NCBI GenBank assembly: GCA_903881545.1
Contig: CAIRTQ010000083.1
Coordinates: forward strand, 1-39,706
Origin: an uncultured Elusimicrobia bacterium
GTDB lineage: Bacteria > Elusimicrobiota > Elusimicrobia > UBA1565 > UBA9628
Direction of reading: 5' to 3'
Length of the DNA: 39,706 nt
The notes under the pieces were generated by a model. It saw nothing but the letters and a program-made list of their open reading frames with translations, was not told the origin of the DNA and made no database searches. The translations under genes and the position numbers were made by a program. Below, piece by piece: positions 31,046-39,553 of this stretch (position 1 is its first letter; every line of letters starts with the position of its first letter).

Positions 31046-32371
31046 ATGCTCGCCGCTCTCTACCGCCCCGCCCCTTTCGCAGAACCCCTTCCCCCCGAGG
31101 AAGCGCGCCGCCGCTACCCGCGCCTGCGCTGGCGGATGATGGGAACCATCTTCACCGGCTACGCCGGGTACTACATCGTGCGCAACAATTTCTCCCTCGC
31201 CAAGCCCTACCTCATCCGCGAGCTGCATATGACGACCGGGCAAGTGGGCCTGATCGCGACCGCCCTGACCGTGGCCTACGGCATCAGCAAATTCGTCATG
31301 GGCAGCATGTCGGACCGCTCCAATCCGCGCTGGTTCCTGGCCACGGGCCTCATCCTCTCCGGCATCGTGAACATCTGCTTCGGCTTCCTCCCGGCCTGGT
31401 CCATGATATGGCTGTGGATGATCAACGGCTGGCTGCAAGGCATGGGCTGGGCCCCCTGCGCCAGGACCCTGACGCACTGGTTCTCGGACCGCGAGCGCGG
31501 GACCAAGTTCGCGCTCTGGAACATCGCCCACAACGTGGGCGGCGGCATCACGGGCCCCATCGTCAACGTCTCCATGCTGGTCTTCACCTCCTGGGCCTGC
31601 ATCTTCTACGCGCCGGGAGCGCTCGCCGTAGCGGTGGGCCTCCTGGTCATCGTGTTCCTGCGCGACACGCCCCAATCCGTCGGCCTGCCTCCCATCGAGC
31701 AATACGCCGACGACTATCCGGACACGGGCGTGGACGACCGCGAGCGCGAACTCCCCGCGCGCGAGGTCTTCCGGGACTTCATCCTGCCCAACCGCGCGCT
31801 CTGGGCGCTGGCCTTGGCCAACGCTTTCGTCTACGTCGTGCGCTACGGCGTGCTCAACTGGGCGCCCACCTATCTTACGGTGGTCAAGCACGCCACGGAC
31901 AGCACGGCCCGCTGGCAGTTCTTCGTCTTTGAATACGCGGGCATCCCGGGGACCCTCCTGGCCGGCTGGCTGAGCGACCGGTACTTCCAAGGCCGCCGCG
32001 CGCCGGTCTCCGTCGGCTACATGTTCGCGGTCACCGCCGCGGTGTTCGTCTATTGGTTCAATCCGGCCGGCCGGCCCTGGGTCGATTCCGCGAGCCTGTT
32101 CACCATCGGGTTCCTCATCTACGGGCCGGTCATGCTCATCGGCGTGGCGGCCGTGGACTCGGTGCCCAAGAAGGCGGCCGGGACGGCCGCAGGCGTGACC
32201 GGACTCTTTGGATACGTGGGGGGGGCCACCATCGCGGAACTCGGCATCGGAAAGATGGTGCAGCATTTCGGCTGGGACGGAGGGTTCGCGGTGGTCATCG
32301 CCGCATGCGTCCTCTCCATCCTGCTTTTGACTTTCACTTGGAGAGTCCACGACCGGAGGAAGAACTCATGA
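31046..32371 (+). CDS. Major-facilitator organophosphate:phosphate antiporter, GlpT/UhpT-like
   Basis: The 441-residue transporter has 12 membrane spans and the OPA-family start Y-P-R-L-R-W-R-M-M, then G-Y-A-G-Y-Y-I-V-R-N-N-F-S-L-A-K-P. Further marks are G-I-S-K-F-V-M-G-S-M-S-D-R-S-N-P-R and W-L-Q-G-M-G-W-A-P-C-A-R-T-L. Members exchange glycerol-3-phosphate or hexose phosphates for phosphate. The next gene is a periplasmic glycerophosphodiesterase, overlapping by ATGA, as with glpTQ in E. coli, so glycerol-3-phosphate is the likely substrate. ATG 31046 is chosen over 31031 because the promoter -10 covers the latter. Confidence 0.9.
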   Translation: MLAALYRPAPFAEPLPPEEARRRYPRLRWRMMGTIFTGYAGYYIVRNNFSLAKPYLIRELHMTTGQVGLIATALTVAYGISKFVMGSMSDRSNPRWFLATGLILSGIVNICFGFLPAWSMIWLWMINGWLQGMGWAPCARTLTHWFSDRERGTKFALWNIAHNVGGGITGPIVNVSMLVFTSWACIFYAPGALAVAVGLLVIVFLRDTPQSVGLPPIEQYADDYPDTGVDDRERELPAREVFRDFILPNRALWALALANAFVYVVRYGVLNWAPTYLTVVKHATDSTARWQFFVFEYAGIPGTLLAGWLSDRYFQGRRAPVSVGYMFAVTAAVFVYWFNPAGRPWVDSASLFTIGFLIYGPVMLIGVAAVDSVPKKAAGTAAGVTGLFGYVGGATIAELGIGKMVQHFGWDGGFAVVIAACVLSILLLTFTWRVHDRRKNS

Positions 32372-33237
32372 AAAGACTATTACTGCTCGCCGCCGCTCTC
32401 GCTTGGGCCGCGCCGTGCTGGGGCGTGCAGGTCCATGGCCATCGCGGCTGCCGCGCCGTGCGGCCGGAAAACACCTTGGCCGCCTTCAGCGAGGCCATCC
32501 GCGTGGGCGCAGACGTGCTGGAGCTCGACATGCAGGCGACCAAGGACGACATCATCGTCGTCTCGCATGATTTCTATGTCGGCCCGGAGCTCTGCCTCGG
32601 GCCGGGCGGAAAACGGCTTGCCGAACCGGTCCTGATCCGGTCACTGACTTCAGCCGAGCTCAAGGCCTACGATTGCGGCTCCATGCCCAATGCGCGCTTC
32701 CCCAGGCAAGAGGCGCGGCCCGGAGCGAAGATGCCGACCTTGGACGAGGTCTTTGGGCTGGTCAAGACTTCCAGCCTGCCCGCGGCCAGGACGATCCAGT
32801 TCAACATCGAGACCAAGATCGTGCCGGGCAAGCCCGAGCTATCTCCCGACCCGGAGCGCTTCGCGTCGCTCGTAGCCGATGTCGTCCGCCGCCACGGCAT
32901 GGAGAAGCGCGTCATCTTGCAATCCTTCGACCAGCGCACGCTCCTCGCATTCAAGAAGCTCCTGCCCGCCGTTCGGATTTCCCTGCTCACCTCCGGCAAC
33001 TACCTGGATTATCTCGCGGCGGCGCGCGCCGCGAAGGCGGACATCCTGAGCCCCGACCAATATTGGATCACGCTCGAAACCGTGCAAGAGATGCACCGAA
33101 ACGGCATCCAGGTCGTGCCTTGGACCGCAGACGAGCCCAAGGACTGGCAGAGGATGCTGGACCTGGGCGTTGACGCCATCATCACGGACGATCCGGAGGC
33201 ACTCATCGCCTTCTTAAAGGAAAAGGGCCGCAGATGA
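32368..33237 (+). CDS. glpQ: Periplasmic glycerophosphodiester phosphodiesterase
   Basis: The 289-residue protein has a signal peptide (M-K-R-L-L-L-L-A-A-A-L-A-W-A, cleaved near C-W-G) and the GDPD fold: H-G-H-R-G-C-R with P-E-N-T-L-A-A-F, the metal-binding E-L-D-M-Q, S-H-D, F-N-I-E-T-K, Q-S-F-D and a final W-T-A-D. It splits glycerophosphodiesters into glycerol-3-phosphate and an alcohol. GGAGGA lies before ATG 32368, which overlaps the transporter stop. Product release in the periplasm feeds the transporter next door. Named by function and context. Confidence 0.93.
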   Translation: MKRLLLLAAALAWAAPCWGVQVHGHRGCRAVRPENTLAAFSEAIRVGADVLELDMQATKDDIIVVSHDFYVGPELCLGPGGKRLAEPVLIRSLTSAELKAYDCGSMPNARFPRQEARPGAKMPTLDEVFGLVKTSSLPAARTIQFNIETKIVPGKPELSPDPERFASLVADVVRRHGMEKRVILQSFDQRTLLAFKKLLPAVRISLLTSGNYLDYLAAARAAKADILSPDQYWITLETVQEMHRNGIQVVPWTADEPKDWQRMLDLGVDAIITDDPEALIAFLKEKGRR

Positions 33238-33277
33238 CTTGCATAATCCAATATTAATTTGTATTTTTAGCACTACC
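33238..33277 (+). promoter_or_regulatory. AT-rich spacer, possible promoter for paralogue B
   Basis: Forty bases of unusually high AT content (CATAATCC, AATATTAATTTG, TATTTTTAG) separate glpQ from the hydrolase. No clear -35/-10 pair can be fixed. Confidence 0.3.
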
Positions 33278-34282
33278 ATGAAATCTAAATGGCCTACGGG
33301 AATCCTGATTTCACTGTCGCTCGCGCTGGGCTCCGGCTTGCCGCCGGTTGCCGCCGCGGCCGACGATCATGCCCATGATGAGGGAGCGCCGGTCTACTTC
33401 GATTTCAATCCCCAAGATGTGGCGAAGTACGACGCGGTGGTCATCACGGTCTGCGGGCTGAGTTTCCAATCCATCCCGAAATCGATTTTCGAGCGCATCT
33501 TCAGGGCGGGCGAGGCGGATTCCGCCACCGAAACGAATCTGTTGGGGGCCGCGGCTCCGGATCAGGATGAGCTGCTGATCAACGCCGCGCAGAAAACCAA
33601 GCTGCCCGACACCTATGTCGAAGACTCTGTTAACGCCATGCTGGCCAACTCCGGCAAACACTACATGGTGGTGCCCCTGCGCTGGGACCGCATCATCTCT
33701 CGGACTGCCGAGGCCGAAGCCAATATCCAGGACTGGCTGCCCCAGGTCTACGCTGCGGCCCAGGCCAACCACAAGCCCCTTTATGTTTTCGCGCACAGCT
33801 GGGGCAGCGTAATGACGCGGCACGTGCTCGCGGAGTTGGCGGCAAAAGGCTCGCCGGTCCATGTCGACAAGTACATCACCTTAGGGTCGCCGCTGGTGCC
33901 TGCCAATCTAGCGGTCAAGGAATTCGACCAGCTGGAGTTAGGCAACGCCAAAGAAGACTACGGGGAATCCGTGCGCAAGCCGGCGAATGTCACTTTATGG
34001 ACGAATTTCTGGGCCAAGCGCGATGTGTTCTCCAACGCCATCCCCGCGGCCGATGTCAACTATCGCGTCGATGACGATGCGGACCGCTATCAGGAACTGC
34101 TCCACGCCGCCATCAAGGCCCTGAAGAACCCCTTCAAGGCGCTGAAAGATCTCAGGAATCTGAAGAACTTCTCAATCTGGCACTTTGCCTATATGCTGGG
34201 CTATCATCAGACTTTCCCGGCCATCAACGTGCAATTGGACCTGGATATTCCCAACGCGGATATCGCACCGAATGCGTTCTGA
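33278..34282 (+). CDS. Secreted alpha/beta hydrolase, lipase-like (paralogue B)
   Basis: The 334-residue protein is a clear paralogue of the gene at 29933-30901. It has a signal peptide (residues 1-26, cleaved near A-A-A), then F-D-F-N-P-Q-D-V, E-D-S-V-N-A-M-L, H-Y-M-V-V-P-L-R-W and A-Q-A-N-H-K-P. The nucleophile is Ser174 in A-H-S-W-G, followed by the shared L-W-T-N-F-W-A-K-R-D-V and a C-terminus also ending in N-A-F. An insertion of about 12 residues is seen near residue 85. Together with paralogue A it brackets the transporter and glpQ. A role in deacylating phospholipids to glycerophosphodiesters would make biological sense but is inference. Confidence 0.8.
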   Translation: MKSKWPTGILISLSLALGSGLPPVAAAADDHAHDEGAPVYFDFNPQDVAKYDAVVITVCGLSFQSIPKSIFERIFRAGEADSATETNLLGAAAPDQDELLINAAQKTKLPDTYVEDSVNAMLANSGKHYMVVPLRWDRIISRTAEAEANIQDWLPQVYAAAQANHKPLYVFAHSWGSVMTRHVLAELAAKGSPVHVDKYITLGSPLVPANLAVKEFDQLELGNAKEDYGESVRKPANVTLWTNFWAKRDVFSNAIPAADVNYRVDDDADRYQELLHAAIKALKNPFKALKDLRNLKNFSIWHFAYMLGYHQTFPAINVQLDLDIPNADIAPNAF

Positions 34283-34301
34283 CCTCGACAAAGGTATGCC
34301 C

Positions 34302-35366
34302 ATGAACCGAATAGGGACGCTGGTCGTCGCGTTGCTGCTGGCTTGCCCCGCACTGCAGGCCAGCGCGGTGGACGACGGCTCTTTTCAGTCATCCCTCCGG
34401 CAGGCGTGGTCCGGAGTCCAGGACGCTTTCCGATCCCGCCCGGTCGCGGGGCGGCCGGCGCCGCTGGCCAACGGTGCCTTCTCCTTCGCGGTGTTCAGCG
34501 ATCTCCACATCGGCATGCCTTCCGCGGGGCCGCGGTACACACGGTATGCGGGCGCAGAAGACGCGGCGACCGCTCGCGCGCGCAGCGCGGTGGCGCGCAT
34601 CAACGCCCTGGCCCAGACCGAAAACATCGCGTACGCTTTCATCCTGGGCGATCTGACCGACAGCGCCCAGCCCGCCGAGTTCACCAAGGCGCGCGAGATC
34701 CTCGACGGCCTGCGCGTGCCCTGGTTCCCGCTCTTCGGCAACCACGACGTGTGGACCTACTCGACGGACAGCGAGGCTGCCGCTCCGGAGGGCGACGCCC
34801 TCTTCGCCCAGATCTTCGCGGACCGTTTCTCCGGCGTCGAACACCCGGACAAGACGGTCTGGAATCCCGAACGCCGCCTCCCGGTGCGCTTGCAGAACTT
34901 TGAACTGCGGCGCGACGGCTTCGTGTTCATCGCCCTCGATTGGAACACGCGCAAGCATGCGCTGCCCGGCTTAAAAGGCTCTCTGCCCAGCGGCGACCTG
35001 CACGATTTTGCGGGAGGCACGCTGCCCTGGCTGCGCGAGCGCTTGGCCCTTCTGCCCGCATCCACCAAGCGGGTCTTCTTCCTCCAGCATCACCCCTTCC
35101 GAACGAGCCCGCCGATCCCCGATTGGGAATTCACCTTCACCTCCGCCGAGAAGAGCATCTTCCGCGCGACGCTCGCCGCTGCACCGCCGCTGGACCGCTA
35201 CTACGGCGTATTCGCCGGCCACACCCACGTCGAGTACCACGGCACGGCTTTCGACGAGTGGTCGAGTTTCGCGCAGCACGTGCCCGCCGCTTGCAAGGAC
35301 CAGCCGCAAATCCTTCTGGTGCGGGTTTCCGCTGACGGGACCGCCAAAGTCGTGCCCAACCCCTGA
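34302..35366 (+). CDS. Exported calcineurin-like metallophosphoesterase
   Basis: The 354-residue protein has a signal peptide (M-N-R-I-G-T-L-V-V-A-L-L-L-A) and the calcineurin-like metal motifs: F-S-D-L-H-I, I-L-G-D-L-T-D, F-G-N-H-D-V, L-Q-H-H-P and A-G-H-T-H-V. These are the D-x-H, G-D, G-N-H-(D/E), H and G-H-x-H blocks of the superfamily. The substrate is a phosphoester, possibly cyclic nucleotide or glycerophosphodiester, given the neighbours. AAAGG lies seven bases before ATG 34302; ATG 34296 is also in frame but too close to it. It starts 19 bases after paralogue B. Confidence 0.9.
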   Translation: MNRIGTLVVALLLACPALQASAVDDGSFQSSLRQAWSGVQDAFRSRPVAGRPAPLANGAFSFAVFSDLHIGMPSAGPRYTRYAGAEDAATARARSAVARINALAQTENIAYAFILGDLTDSAQPAEFTKAREILDGLRVPWFPLFGNHDVWTYSTDSEAAAPEGDALFAQIFADRFSGVEHPDKTVWNPERRLPVRLQNFELRRDGFVFIALDWNTRKHALPGLKGSLPSGDLHDFAGGTLPWLRERLALLPASTKRVFFLQHHPFRTSPPIPDWEFTFTSAEKSIFRATLAAAPPLDRYYGVFAGHTHVEYHGTAFDEWSSFAQHVPAACKDQPQILLVRVSADGTAKVVPNP

Positions 35367-35396
35367 AGGTCCCGGCCCGACGAGGCGAGACCCGGC

Positions 35397-37541
35397 CTAC
35401 CGGACCGTGATGCGCAGTCCCGCCCCGCTCTGATCCTCCACCGTCAGCTGGGCACCCGGCTCCGGCGTATGCAGCACCGTGACCGTCACATCTTTCCCGG
35501 CAACCTTCTGCGCGACCGTCCAGGGGCCGAAGCGCAACCCCGTAACATCGGCCTTCGGAGCGGCCGTGTAGCGCAGGCGCAGCCGGCGGGGTTCGGGCGC
35601 CGCCACCGCCTCCAGGCCGACCTGCGAATCATAGAGCGCTTTGAGGAAATAGATGGATGCGGCCATCTCGTCGGCCTGGCCTTTCGGCAGCAGGCGTGAC
35701 GGCGCGCCGTCGCGCGGGTCGAAGTTCTCCCACAGCATGCCGCCGTGCCGCGCGGCCGCCAGCATCATCTTGACCATGCGCCGGCCCAGCTCGTTGGCGA
35801 CGCGGAACTCGCCGCTGCGGCGCAGGCCCTCATAGATGATGGCGTTGGAGAAGACCCACACCGGGCCGCGCCAGTAGACTGAAGAGTAGTCCTGCAGCCG
35901 CTCGGCCGCTCGGCGGCCCGTCTCGGGCGAGCCGTAGGTGTTGGCGAACCATTTCGGCTGCATGAACTGCGGCGCCTTCAGCGAGACCGACGGCACCGGG
36001 AACTTCGTCCAGAACTCGGAGGGATCGGTCAGGCGCGCCAGCAAGACGGCGCGGCGGCCGGCAGGCATCTGCGCATCCCAAAGCGGATAGAACCCCTGGA
36101 TGGCATAGACCGGGATGCGCTGGTCGCCCTTCAGCGGGAAATAGAATTTGCCGCTGACATCCCAGTAGCGCTCCAGGCGCTCGCGCCAGACCTGCTGCTG
36201 CTTCAGCCAGCCCTGGCGGTCGTCTCCCTTACCGAGGAGGCCCGCAATCTCCGCTAGGCAGCCGGCGTCCGCGAACAACTCGGCCGCCAGGTCCACATGC
36301 GCATCGGTGCCGGCGTCGAAGGCCGGAGAATTGTCCATGCCGCTCTCATCCGGCTGCTTCCAGAAAGGCAGGCCGTCGGGGCGCGTGCGGTTCTTGATGA
36401 ACCAATGGTGCAGCGCGGCCAGCTTGGGATAGGCCCGCTCCAGGAAGTCCCGACCGCCGTCGCTGGTATAGAGGCGCAACGCCGCCCAGGAGATCAGCGG
36501 CGGCTGCGAGATCTCCGTGCGCGAGCGCGGCGTGGACCAGTGCGGGACCAGCCCCGTGTCCGGGTTCTGCTGGGCCAGCAGCGCCTCCAGCAGTCGGGCC
36601 GCCCAGCCCGGATCGGCGTAGCGCAGCACTTGCGCCACGAACGCCGCGTCCCACAGCCACAGGCCGTCGATGCCCCAAGGTGCGCTGGTGCCCATGAAAA
36701 ACGCATGAGGAATGTTGCCGGAGGCGTTCTCGGCCAGCCCGCGCAGACGCTCCCACATGATGCGATGAAACAGGTTCAGCCGCGCGTCATGGAAGTCGAA
36801 CCGGGGCACGGCGGCGTAGAAGGCCTCCGACTGCTTCTGCCGTTCGGCGAGCAGCGCCGCGAAAGAAGCCTGCGCGAGTTTGGGGTCGGCGCCGAAATCC
36901 AGCGAAAACTCGACGACCCCGGGGTCGGCCGCGGGGGCCAGCCGCCAGGCATAGCGCACCCCCTCGCGGGTCGCGTCGGACGCCGGCACATTGCGAAAAT
37001 CCTGGAGGCGGCCCGTCTCGCTCTGCGCGACGATCCCGCCCATCAGGCGGGCCGTGACGCCCCGCGCGCCGGGCCCGGAGACCACCGCTCGCGAGCGGAA
37101 CAGCCGGGCGCTCACGGCCAGCATGGTCTGCGTCACCCGCGTCCCGGGGAAAGGGGAGTACTCCACGGTGACGGCGTCGGACTGCATACGGGTCATCCGC
37201 GCGCCGCCAGTGCCCGGAGTGAAAGGGGGGCAGAACTCGCGGCCGCCTTTGTCCCAGCAGAGATAGGCCGCCGCCGCCGGACCGAAGCGCAGGATTCCCA
37301 TCATGCCGGTGACCAAACCGTTGGAGCGCCACACGGCCGGCATATTCTTGCCGCCGAAATCGGCGGCGTCGGGATCGAGGTCGAAGGCCGGATGAACCTC
37401 GGCGATCTCCGCGCCGCGGTTGCCGGCGACCAAGGGCAGCGCGAACGGCGAGACATCGATCGCCGGCGCGGTCAGGGGGAGCCACAAAAGGGCTAGGGCG
37501 GCGCAGACGGCCTGGCTCGGCTTCTTCAATTGACGGTTCAT
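35397..37541 (-). CDS. Secreted GH63/trehalase-like glycoside hydrolase
   Basis: The 714-residue protein has a signal peptide (R-Q-L-K-K then a hydrophobic stretch to A-P-A) and a beta-rich N-terminal part to about residue 200. A (alpha/alpha)6-barrel follows, with L-W-L-W-D-A-A-F, T-G-L-V-P-H-W, D-E-S-G-M-D-N-S-P, Y-W-R-G-P-V-W-V-F-S-N and G-M-L-W-E-N-F-D-P. In GH63/GH37-like enzymes the Asp of E-S-G-x-D-x-S and the Glu of W-E-x-F/Y act in catalysis; both are present. A small beta domain ends the protein. Substrate is probably an alpha-glucoside or mannoside. It converges with the metallophosphoesterase gene. Confidence 0.83.
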   Translation of the reverse strand: MNRQLKKPSQAVCAALALLWLPLTAPAIDVSPFALPLVAGNRGAEIAEVHPAFDLDPDAADFGGKNMPAVWRSNGLVTGMMGILRFGPAAAAYLCWDKGGREFCPPFTPGTGGARMTRMQSDAVTVEYSPFPGTRVTQTMLAVSARLFRSRAVVSGPGARGVTARLMGGIVAQSETGRLQDFRNVPASDATREGVRYAWRLAPAADPGVVEFSLDFGADPKLAQASFAALLAERQKQSEAFYAAVPRFDFHDARLNLFHRIMWERLRGLAENASGNIPHAFFMGTSAPWGIDGLWLWDAAFVAQVLRYADPGWAARLLEALLAQQNPDTGLVPHWSTPRSRTEISQPPLISWAALRLYTSDGGRDFLERAYPKLAALHHWFIKNRTRPDGLPFWKQPDESGMDNSPAFDAGTDAHVDLAAELFADAGCLAEIAGLLGKGDDRQGWLKQQQVWRERLERYWDVSGKFYFPLKGDQRIPVYAIQGFYPLWDAQMPAGRRAVLLARLTDPSEFWTKFPVPSVSLKAPQFMQPKWFANTYGSPETGRRAAERLQDYSSVYWRGPVWVFSNAIIYEGLRRSGEFRVANELGRRMVKMMLAAARHGGMLWENFDPRDGAPSRLLPKGQADEMAASIYFLKALYDSQVGLEAVAAPEPRRLRLRYTAAPKADVTGLRFGPWTVAQKVAGKDVTVTVLHTPEPGAQLTVEDQSGAGLRITVR

Positions 37542-37550
37542 AAGGTGTAT

Positions 37551-37556
37551 TATAAT
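37551..37556 (+). promoter_or_regulatory. -10 element (TATAAT) in the divergent spacer
   Basis: A perfect TATAAT fifteen bases before ATG 37572. The surrounding sequence TATTATAATA is nearly symmetric and could also serve the minus-strand glycosidase gene. Confidence 0.55.
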
Positions 37557-37571
37557 ATGTTGGAGCCGATC

Positions 37572-38228
37572 ATGAGAGAAAAATCCATCTGGCTTGCCGC
37601 CGCCATGTTCGCGGCCGGCCTCGCGCGCGGCCAGGATATGGGCGCGCCGGCGACCAAGGCCTCGGCGTCCCAGGCGCCGGCGCGGATGGGCCCGCTGGGC
37701 GGCGGCTACAAGGACGCCAAGTGGGGCATGTCCTCGAACGAGGTCAAAAAACTCCGGCTGGGAAAAATCGAGTACGAGACCCGGCTACCCAAGGTCGAGA
37801 AGACCCTCCGCTACGACCTGGGCGAAGGCAAGAAGCTCGTCTGCTACTTCGACCATGACCAGTTTTATCACGCGTCCTACAGCCCCGTAGCGCAAGACGG
37901 CGACCTGGAGACCGCGCAAGCGGTCCTGGCGGGACTGCGCAGGAAATACGGCCCGGGCAAGGTCGCCGACAATTTCGTGGACGGCCAGAACCGGCCCCTG
38001 ATCGTCGTCACCTGGAACGACGGCGTCACGCAGATCGAGCTGCGCATGCCCGACCCCGCGTCATACGGGGCCAAAGCTGCCAAGCCCTACCCCAGTTCGG
38101 CCGTCATGGTCATCTACACCGGCATCGAGCTCAACGCCCGCAACGAGCAGTGGAAAGCCGAGGAGCGCCGGCTCCACGAAGCGGATAAGATCCAGAAGAC
38201 GCGCAAGAACGTCGAAGGCGACCTCTAA
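37572..38228 (+). CDS. Secreted protein of unknown function
   Basis: I do not recognise a named family. The 218-residue product has a signal peptide (R-E-K-S-I-W-L-A-A-A-M-F-A-A-G-L-A-R-G) and a Pro/Ala-rich spacer. A globular part begins with D-A-K-W-G-M-S-S-N-E-V-K-K, a short motif found at the start of several uncharacterised exported domains. A charged C-terminal helix follows. ATG 37557 in the same frame lies directly against the -10 and is unlikely. The stop overlaps the stop of the convergent rluE-like gene by four bases (38225-38228). Confidence 0.7.
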   Translation: MREKSIWLAAAMFAAGLARGQDMGAPATKASASQAPARMGPLGGGYKDAKWGMSSNEVKKLRLGKIEYETRLPKVEKTLRYDLGEGKKLVCYFDHDQFYHASYSPVAQDGDLETAQAVLAGLRRKYGPGKVADNFVDGQNRPLIVVTWNDGVTQIELRMPDPASYGAKAAKPYPSSAVMVIYTGIELNARNEQWKAEERRLHEADKIQKTRKNVEGDL

Positions 38229-38794
38229 AGGCGGAGCCCGACCTCCCGCCACCCTCCCGGCGCCAGCCCTTGCAGGGAGATTTCTCCGATGGCGGCGCGC
38301 ACCAAGCGCAGCGTGGGCAGGCCCACGGCCGCGGTCATGCGCCGCACTTGGCGGTTGCGGCCCTCGCGCAGGACCAGCTCCAGCCAGGCCGTGGGCACGC
38401 TCTTGCGAAAGCGGATAGGGGGCACTCGGGGCGGCAGTTCGGGCTCGGCCTCCAGCAGGCGCGCCCGGCAGGGGAGCGTCGGCCCGTCGCGCAGGGTCAC
38501 CCCGCGGGCGAGGTGCTGCAACGCCGCGGCATCCGGGACGCCTTCGACCTGCGCCCAATAGGTGCGGGGGTGGGCGAAGCGCGGGTCCGTCAGGCGCGCC
38601 TGTAGGCGGCCGTCGGCGGTCAGGAGCAGGAGTCCCTCGCTGTCATGGTCGAGCCGGCCGGCGGGATACACCTCCGCGGGCAGGCCGAAGCCGGCCAAGC
38701 CGGGGTGGCCGTCCCGCGGCGTGAACTGGGACAGCACTCCGTAAGGCTTGTAAAAGGCGACGGCCCGCTGCGCGGCGCCTGGACGCCGGTTCAA
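38225..38794 (-). CDS. rluE: RluE/RsuA-family pseudouridine synthase
   Basis: The 189-residue protein has F-Y-K-P-Y-G-V-L-S-Q-F at the start, the catalytic Asp49 in P-A-G-R-L-D-H-D-S-E-G-L-L-L-L-T, and R-E-G-R-N-R-Q-V-R-R-M. There is no S4 domain. The short length and L-S-Q-F are typical of RluE, which modifies U2457 of 23S rRNA in E. coli. The start is a TTG at 38794 overlapping the upstream stop (TTGA); no better start codon precedes the conserved F-Y-K-P-Y-G. Family certain, exact target inferred. Confidence 0.9.
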   Translation of the reverse strand: MNRRPGAAQRAVAFYKPYGVLSQFTPRDGHPGLAGFGLPAEVYPAGRLDHDSEGLLLLTADGRLQARLTDPRFAHPRTYWAQVEGVPDAAALQHLARGVTLRDGPTLPCRARLLEAEPELPPRVPPIRFRKSVPTAWLELVLREGRNRQVRRMTAAVGLPTLRLVRAAIGEISLQGLAPGGWREVGLRL

Positions 38795-39087
38795 GCGCGA
38801 GGGTGTTTGGGACGCTTGAGTACGAAATACGCGCCCGCGCCGCCCAAGGCCGCCAGCTCCCTGAAGCGCCGCAGCGCGTCGTCCGGATTGTTGTTCATGC
38901 CGTCAAGCTCGATGCAGAACAGGTCACTCTTGGCGTTGGCCCGCTTGATGCCCGCGATATTCTTGAGCTTTGCGACGAAACGCCGCTCCACGCGTATGCC
39001 GAAGCATCGGGATGTGATGGAACGGACCTCAATAATGCCAGGTCCCAAGTCGAGGCCGTCACCCGCGCGGTCCGTTTCAGTATTCAT
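38791..39087 (-). CDS. Small conserved-looking protein coupled to rluE, unknown function
   Basis: The 98-residue protein is not recognised. It has a mixed alpha/beta look, with C-F-G-I-R-V-E-R-R-F-V-A-K-L-K-N and L-F-C-I-E-L-D-G-M-N-N-N-P-D-D-A-L-R-R-F. A GGAG lies before the ATG at 39087. Its stop shares bases with the rluE TTG start, so rluE translation probably depends on it. Confidence 0.6.
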   Translation of the reverse strand: MNTETDRAGDGLDLGPGIIEVRSITSRCFGIRVERRFVAKLKNIAGIKRANAKSDLFCIELDGMNNNPDDALRRFRELAALGGAGAYFVLKRPKHPRA

Positions 39088-39130
39088 GGCGTCTCCTGCC
39101 TCCCTGTGCGGCTGATGGCCTCACGCGCCG

Positions 39131-39553
39131 TCACTTGACTTCACCCAGGTGCGCCAGGATATCCTGGCTCTCCCTAAGCTTCTTCCTCAGGATCTCGGCG
39201 ATCGGCCGCAAGACCTGGAAGATCGCGCGGTCGCGGATGAAATAGTGCACCGTCGCCTTCTCCTGCCGTGAAGACAGGATGCCCGCCGCGCGCAGCACGG
39301 CCAGATGCTTGGAGATGCCGGATTGCTCGACCCCGACCGCCTTGACCAGCTCCCCGACGGAGGCTTCCCTATCCTTTAGGAGTTCGATGATCTGCAGTCG
39401 GACGGGATGGGCCAAGGAGCGCAGGAAATCCGCCTTGATTCCGAAGACCAGCTCTGCGTTGACCATCTTCTTCCATCGAATGGTATCATATTTAAAAATA
39501 CTCGAGTCCGTCCTCCGTGTCAACTCATCTAAAAATGTTACCGAAGCCGTCAT
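39131..39553 (-). CDS. ArsR-family winged-helix repressor
   Basis: The 140-residue regulator has an N-terminal extension (about 35 residues). An ArsR fold follows: L-R-S-L-A-H-P-V-R-L-Q-I-I-E-L-L, V-G-E-L-V-K-A-V-G, then the recognition helix Q-S-G-I-S-K-H-L-A-V-L-R-A-A-G-I-L and the wing S-S-R-Q-E-K-A-T-V-H-Y. The metal-box cysteines of classical metal sensors (E-L-C-V-C-D) are absent, so the signal is not an ArsR/SmtB-type metal at that site. The C-terminal helix is long and basic. The start is ATG 39553, with AAAGGA upstream; the frame is open further. Confidence 0.85.
   Translation of the reverse strand: MTASVTFLDELTRRTDSSIFKYDTIRWKKMVNAELVFGIKADFLRSLAHPVRLQIIELLKDREASVGELVKAVGVEQSGISKHLAVLRAAGILSSRQEKATVHYFIRDRAIFQVLRPIAEILRKKLRESQDILAHLGEVK

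Noticed and set aside
29933-32350. Reading paralogue A as an 805-residue protein extending through the transporter region
   Set aside because: The signal peptide starts at 30901 and everything upstream is antisense to the transporter.
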